A DNA stretch of 10,078 bases from Ectocarpus siliculosus (taxonomy: Eukaryota; Sar; Phaeophyceae; Ectocarpales; Ectocarpaceae), in the NCBI GenBank assembly GCA_000310025.1, contig FN649069.1, positions 1 through 10,078 of the forward strand, in the 5' to 3' direction. The notes below the pieces were generated by a model that saw only the letters and a list, made by a program, of their open reading frames with translations, ran no database searches and was not told where the DNA came from. Positions 6,749-10,078 of this stretch are shown here, piece by piece. A program made the position numbers and the translations under genes. The first letter of the stretch is position 1; each line of letters opens with the position of its first letter.

Positions 6749-7585
6749 CTAAGAACAAGAAGTAAAATCAACCTCGTAAGCTACCATGGACCACCTCGGG
6801 TACTTCCACTCTTTCAGGGACCCGTCTGGGCAGGGCCACTGACAATATCCCCCCGCATTAGGCGGGGAAATCAGCAAAAACCGCACTGCCGCCTGCAGCA
6901 CTCGAGGGAACCAGTAAGACCTAGAACCCGGTAGAACAATAACCGCATGCGCGTGGCACTCCGCAAGGTGTTGCACTACGTGGCCCGCCATCACCGGCGG
7001 CGGGAAACAATAACCGAATGCTCGATCCAGAGTACCTGGGCGCAACGCCACGTCTTGGGCGAAAACATCTACACCCGATGAACCCTCGCAATCATAGCGC
7101 GAGAAAAACGGCAGAACAACGTCCGACTCCGGGATACGTTGAGCCGAAGCGTCGGAGGCCATGAGGTCGATAGTAAACGGCCCCATGTCCTCCCAGAGAG
7201 CCTGAAAGGCCGCCGGGTTGAGCCTGATGATGCCCTCACGCGAAGGGCGAGAGATATCATCAGCGACGACATTGGCAGCCGACGGGACCCATTTGAGGGA
7301 CAGCATAAACTCATACTCGACTTGTAGCTCGAACAAACGAACAAGAAGTGCATGCGTTTCCGGGTCGCGCGCCCGCCCCCTGTTGAAAGATCCACACACC
7401 GCGGTATTGTCGACGTCGATGAGCACGTGCGCCCGCTGCAAGGAAGCCGGAAAGCGCGCACAGAATAGGCGCAACAAGTGGTACAACGCAAACATCTCTT
7501 TCTTGTTTATATGTTTGTGTAGCCAATCGTCGGGGAACACGCCACCTGCGCGGTATTGAGCTCCCTTAACGTTGATAGCACCACC
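6749..7585 (-). CDS. RNase H and Dam-methyltransferase-like region of the DIRS polyprotein
   Basis: This is the downstream half of the RT-RNase H polyprotein, after a one-base break at 7585, ending in TAG at 6749-6751. The RNase H continues with KKEMFAL (catalytic Glu codon 7496-7498), IDVDNTA (Asp) and VADDISRP (Asp). Its first Asp (codon 7615-7617, in IDGSSDAS) lies in the previous frame, so all four D-E-D-D residues exist. From about 7195 to 6863 comes a second domain with FTIDLMASD, GVDVFAQD, CFPPP and VLPGSRSYWF. This matches the order of motifs in the Dam-like N6-adenine methyltransferase domain (D-x-x-A-S ... PPY) found after RNase H in DIRS elements, with FPPP at the usual (N/D)PPY place. 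RNase H is secure; the methyltransferase call is by resemblance, and activity is doubtful. Confidence 0.85.
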   Translation of the reverse strand, partial: GGAINVKGAQYRAGGVFPDDWLHKHINKKEMFALYHLLRLFCARFPASLQRAHVLIDVDNTAVCGSFNRGRARDPETHALLVRLFELQVEYEFMLSLKWVPSAANVVADDISRPSREGIIRLNPAAFQALWEDMGPFTIDLMASDASAQRIPESDVVLPFFSRYDCEGSSGVDVFAQDVALRPGTLDRAFGYCFPPPVMAGHVVQHLAECHAHAVIVLPGSRSYWFPRVLQAAVRFLLISPPNAGGYCQWPCPDGSLKEWKYPRWSMVAYEVDFTSCS

Positions 7586-8976
7586 CAGCCAAGGGAAGAC
7601 GCGTCTGATGATCCGTCGATTTTGACGATGAGGTGGCTCGCTCGCTGCCACGGCCCTTCGTGTGAAGAAGCCGTCAGCGACAGCCACTTCTGGAACTCTT
7701 GCCGTAGATCCGCGTAAGCATCACGTGTCAGATCGATCTGACGCTGGTTGGTTTTGTCCATCGCGGAAAGGACGGCAAACATGGCATGCGTCCAAAGCGA
7801 CGCCGGCCGAATCGCCACCGTCATGCTCATGCACTTACCCGCAACGCGTTGCAGCGTTCGGTAGGACACGCCCCCATCGGCCAGAGCTGTCCGCAGTAAG
7901 CCATGCAGCTTGTCCAGCTTCTCTTGCGGGATCCGGAAGGTCATCGTCTCCGAATCGCAGATGACGCCGAGGTATTGTAGAGCTGTGACGGGTCGAAGCT
8001 CGCACTTCTTGAGTGACAGGAACTGTCCGCAGAAGAGCGAAGTCAGCATGGCGACGTGAGTCGCTTCCCCGGCTGCCAACCACTGATCCCGCGCCGGCCG
8101 ACCATATGTGGCCAGAAAGTTGCTCCGCCAAGAATCATCGAGGTATGCGAGAGAAGGGGCGCCTTTGGAACGCTGAAAGGCCGCCTTCGCTTCGCTGAGA
8201 GTATGGTAGACGTACGGGCTGAGGCTAAATCCGAACGGGAGGACGCACCAGCAGTAGTCGACGCCCTTGTAGGATAAGCCGAAGAGAGGCCATGACGATG
8301 GCCGCAGAAGAACATGATGAAACGCTGAGGAGTCGTCGAGTGACGTCATGTAGCATCCCGACGACGCAATGCTAGCCACGCGCGCTACCGTGTCCATGGC
8401 GAAAGGTATTTTCCGTGTGCAGCTGTTAAGCGGTCGAGCGTCATAGATAAGACGCGGTTTGGACGTCTCCACCGACAAAGCCATGATCATGCGAGGACGC
8501 ACCGGACCGGTGGAGCTCTTGACGTCAGCCCACCGGGAAATGCAACCTCGGTCGAGCAAGGATTGCATTTCCGCGTCGACGAAGTTGTCAAATTCCAGCG
8601 GCCAACGGTGGTTGGAGACAATGCGCTGCGGGAAATGATCAATATTGTAGGGGAGAGACGGCGACTCGCCTCTGAATTTGGGAAGCAGAAGGTCATAAAG
8701 GTCAACGCCATCCCGGATGTACGAAGTCAACGTATCTCGTAAGGGATGATCACGGAGAATGCAGTCCTCCCAGAACCCAGCATGGGCTCGCACGAATCCT
8801 GGGACGAAACCCTTGGGATCCCACACGGGAGCCTGCCATGGCAAGCGACGTAATTCGCCTTCCATCGGGTCCCGGGTGACCTCGTCCAAAGTAGGAAACC
8901 CGCGAGAGGCCGTGGGAAAGGCGCCCACTTGCGCCCACTCGGACTCATCTGGCGGCAACAGGGGGGCCGGGGGCAT
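7507..8976 (-). CDS. DIRS-type reverse transcriptase with the start of RNase H
   Basis: The first ATG is at 8974-8976; the frame is open upstream to a TAG at 9037-9039, so the start could be non-AUG or spliced. RT motifs, numbered from that ATG: KPRLIYDARPLN near 173-184, motif A SLDDSSAFHHV (Asp about 214), motif B LPFGFSLSP (about 246-254), motif C YLDD (about 278-281, bases 8134-8145) and LQYLGVICD later. The RT is related to the DIRS group rather than to the gypsy RT at the left of the window. After the thumb the frame enters RNase H with IDGSSDASSLGW and is then lost: codons after 7585 read nonsense and stop at 7507, while the true continuation is one frame over. N-terminal to RT lie about 110 Pro/Trp-rich residues without a known domain. 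Confidence 0.9.
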   Translation of the reverse strand: MPPAPLLPPDESEWAQVGAFPTASRGFPTLDEVTRDPMEGELRRLPWQAPVWDPKGFVPGFVRAHAGFWEDCILRDHPLRDTLTSYIRDGVDLYDLLLPKFRGESPSLPYNIDHFPQRIVSNHRWPLEFDNFVDAEMQSLLDRGCISRWADVKSSTGPVRPRMIMALSVETSKPRLIYDARPLNSCTRKIPFAMDTVARVASIASSGCYMTSLDDSSAFHHVLLRPSSWPLFGLSYKGVDYCWCVLPFGFSLSPYVYHTLSEAKAAFQRSKGAPSLAYLDDSWRSNFLATYGRPARDQWLAAGEATHVAMLTSLFCGQFLSLKKCELRPVTALQYLGVICDSETMTFRIPQEKLDKLHGLLRTALADGGVSYRTLQRVAGKCMSMTVAIRPASLWTHAMFAVLSAMDKTNQRQIDLTRDAYADLRQEFQKWLSLTASSHEGPWQRASHLIVKIDGSSDASSLGWVVLSTLRELNTAQVACSPTIGYTNI

Positions 8977-9211
8977 GATCCACTCCACACTTTTGTGGCG
9001 GAGGTCAAGCGTCCGCAGCCAGTTCTCTGCTGCAACCTACCCGTGAGTCAAGTGTAAAGAACAGTTCGGAGTGGGGCGACACAGACAACAATTTCGAATT
9101 TCGAACCAAACCAGGAAGTGTCTATGAGCGCATTGGGCATGCGACAAGACAAAGGGGGCGGTGGCGGGGCGTCGGGAATACAGAGATCAAGATCCCCCCC
9201 CCCTCCCCTAC

Positions 9212-9238
9212 TATATATATATATATATTTTTTTTTTT
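9212..9238. repeat. (TA)8 followed by T11 microsatellite
   Basis: Eight TA units (9212-9227) run directly into eleven T (9228-9238). Read on the minus strand, it is a poly-A run followed by AT repeats, upstream of the DIRS-like RT. A poly-A/AT tract may mark the tail of an old non-LTR insertion, but no such element is recognisable next to it. Confidence 0.95.
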
Positions 9239-9288
9239 GAAGAGAGAACCTGGGCGCGGAGAGGTGACCGCACGGGTTCCCGTCAACA

Positions 9289-9297
9289 TATAAAAGG
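9289..9297 (+). promoter_or_regulatory. possible TATA box (TATAAAAGG)
   Basis: TATAAAAGG matches the eukaryotic TATA consensus well and is preceded by a GC-richer stretch. No convincing plus-strand gene follows it: the ATG at 9306 opens only about 64 codons with no recognisable content. It stands alone and could be chance in an AT-rich patch. Confidence 0.25.
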
Positions 9298-9658
9298 CAC
9301 ACAGCATGGTATATATATTTCTTTTCGGGGCCCAATTTGTATGGCCGCGTGTGAAATTACGTTACAAAGCGAACGTCGATTCGATGCTGTGTATCCAGGC
9401 GTACCGTCGAGAAAACATGACAGCGCACGGACCAACTAACACAACGTCTCGCCGGGCTTATCCAAGTGTAAGTCTACCTACTCACAGACGGGATTGCTAG
9501 CTACGGCGATATTGGTGTGCATATGTGTTGGTGTTAGTTGGGCGTGCACCACGAGGTACGTCAGTACGCGAGAGGCACATGAACTAAGACGGCATGTGAC
9601 CGTGTGGTGTGATCGTAAACAAAACCCGAACGATCACTACTTAGTATTAGGTGGGTGT

Positions 9659-9775
9659 GTGGTGTGCGCGTTGGACACGCAACCCCCAAGGGAAAAGGCA
9701 CCGAGGAACGGTGTATATTTTTGTGATGTGCACATTGGCCACGCAAACCCAAAGGAAAAGGGTGCGGCCGAACGG
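9659..9775. repeat. diverged 53-bp near-tandem duplication
   Basis: Bases 9659-9711 and 9723-9775 align without gaps at about 40 of 53 positions (about 75 percent by eye), sharing cores such as ttgg-cacgcaa-ccc and ending in gaacgg. The offset is 64 bases, not a multiple of three, which argues against a protein repeat. A weaker pair, 9934-9962 and 9971-9997, shares cccaaa and gggcat-aggcag. These look like old local duplications in non-coding DNA. Confidence 0.6.
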
Positions 9776-9829
9776 CCAATAGTAGCATATGTATGAAGCA
9801 CAAGCTACGTGAATCAAGACATTCCCTAG

Positions 9830-9849
9830 GTGGGAGGGATACCTCCCAC
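9830..9849. repeat. perfect inverted repeat, 8-bp stem, 4-base loop
   Basis: The arm gtgggagg (9830-9837) is followed by the loop gata and the exact complement cctcccac (9842-9849). The stem is G-C rich and would be a stable hairpin in either strand. It is not followed by a T run, is not near a coding end and has no assigned role. Confidence 0.85.
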
Positions 9850-10078
9850 GCGGCTGCCGGCGATGTGGGTGAGGTGAGGTGACCGCGAGTTATAGCATTA
9901 GCGAACAACACCAGGTACGAGGCCAGAATACCGGCCCAAAGAACGGAAGGGCATGAGGCAGCAGACCGGAACCCAAAACGTACGGGCATCAGGCAGTGGG
10001 TAAGAAGAAGGTCCCGAAGAGACGAAACACCCACCGGCAAGCCAATGGAGCAATGTGTATGCCAAGGGCAGACTCCCG

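Larger units (their letters stand above)
5148..9036 (-). mobile_element. DIRS-like tyrosine-recombinase retrotransposon, decayed or partial
   Basis: The minus strand encodes, in order, RT, RNase H, a Dam-methyltransferase-like region and a tyrosine recombinase. This set is found only in DIRS-order retroelements, which integrate a circular cDNA by recombination instead of using an integrase. Two one-base frame breaks (at 7585 and near 5710) interrupt otherwise well conserved motifs. I see no gag ORF upstream of RT and no matching terminal repeats at the high-coordinate end, so the element may be truncated or its gag may lie beyond 10078. The boundaries given are the limits of the open frames and short 3' flank, not proven element ends. 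Confidence 0.85.
9037..10078. other. right flank without a supported gene
   Basis: The longest open frames here have no ATG at their starts, no recognisable domain and a composition that follows local GT or CA bias. The stretch holds a C10 run (9194-9203), a TA/T microsatellite, a TATA-like box, a diverged short duplication near 9660-9775, another near 9934-9997 and a hairpin at 9830-9849. If the DIRS-like element were intact, its gag and left terminal repeat would be expected here, and neither is recognisable. It may be host intergenic DNA or degraded element sequence. Confidence 0.6.

Noticed and set aside
9092-9105. Palindromic ttcgaatttcgaa
   Set aside because: Too short and AT-rich to support a function; it has no partner elsewhere in the window.
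9440-9796. Plus-strand frame with a hydrophobic segment (LLATAILVCICVGVSWA) resembling a signal peptide and several Cys
   Set aside because: There is no ATG in the frame, no homologous motif is recognised, and it crosses the 64-bp-offset duplication out of register. A small spliced exon preceded by tctacctactcacag is possible but not supported.
9561-10040. Minus-strand 159-codon frame in the right flank
   Set aside because: It has no ATG start and no domain, and the duplicated DNA inside it is offset by a non-multiple of three. It lacks the zinc knuckle or helical content expected of the missing gag.
1-10078. tRNA, rRNA, CRISPR array, spliced-leader sequence or bacterial promoters
   Set aside because: I scanned for clover-leaf T-arm motifs, regular spacer-repeat arrays and known dinoflagellate/Perkinsus-type spliced-leader sequence and saw none.

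Overview
The window is eukaryotic retrotransposon DNA. Nearly all recognisable coding sequence is on the minus strand and belongs to two different retroelements lying one behind the other in the same orientation. There is no bacterial operon structure, no rRNA or tRNA, no CRISPR array, and no host gene that I can support. The combination (a Ty3/gypsy-type pol, a DIRS-type tyrosine-recombinase retroelement whose recombinase ORF starts with a zinc ribbon, many low-complexity and microsatellite tracts) suggests a protist or algal genome. The species cannot be fixed from the sequence.

Positions 1 to about 4750 hold the 5' part of a Ty3/gypsy-like LTR retrotransposon on the minus strand, running off the left edge. 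In its own 5'->3' order it has: a low-complexity, coiled-coil Gag N-terminus (4727-3999); a Gag core with a CX2CX4HX4C zinc knuckle (3998-2901); a charged linker with 60-bp/20-residue tandem repeats (2900-1941); then, in another frame, an aspartic protease (LLDTGS...ILGRD) followed by a reverse transcriptase (2008-1). The sequence ends just at the RT catalytic FIDD motif, so RNase H, integrase and the 3' LTR lie outside. The three Gag segments share one frame and are separated only by two UGA codons. Gag passes to Pol through a 66-nt overlap that needs a +1 shift.

Positions 4741-5253 contain no gene. They hold a perfect 74-bp direct repeat (4741-4814 and 5074-5147) around a 259-bp spacer, with hairpin-forming arms. 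This is where the 5' LTR/leader of the first element and the 3' end of the second element should meet.

Positions 5254 to about 8976 (open to 9036) are a DIRS-like element, also minus strand. Its order is reverse transcriptase (YLDD), RNase H with D-E-D-D, a region resembling the Dam-type N6-adenine methyltransferase domain of DIRS elements, then a tyrosine recombinase with R, K, HxxR, GW and Tyr motifs behind a CX2C-X10-CX2C zinc ribbon. Two single-base frame breaks (7585 and about 5710) and the absence of a visible gag or terminal repeats mark it as decayed or partly outside the window.

Positions 9037-10078 look non-coding: a (TA)8/T11 microsatellite, a possible TATA box, diverged short duplications and one perfect 8-bp-stem hairpin.
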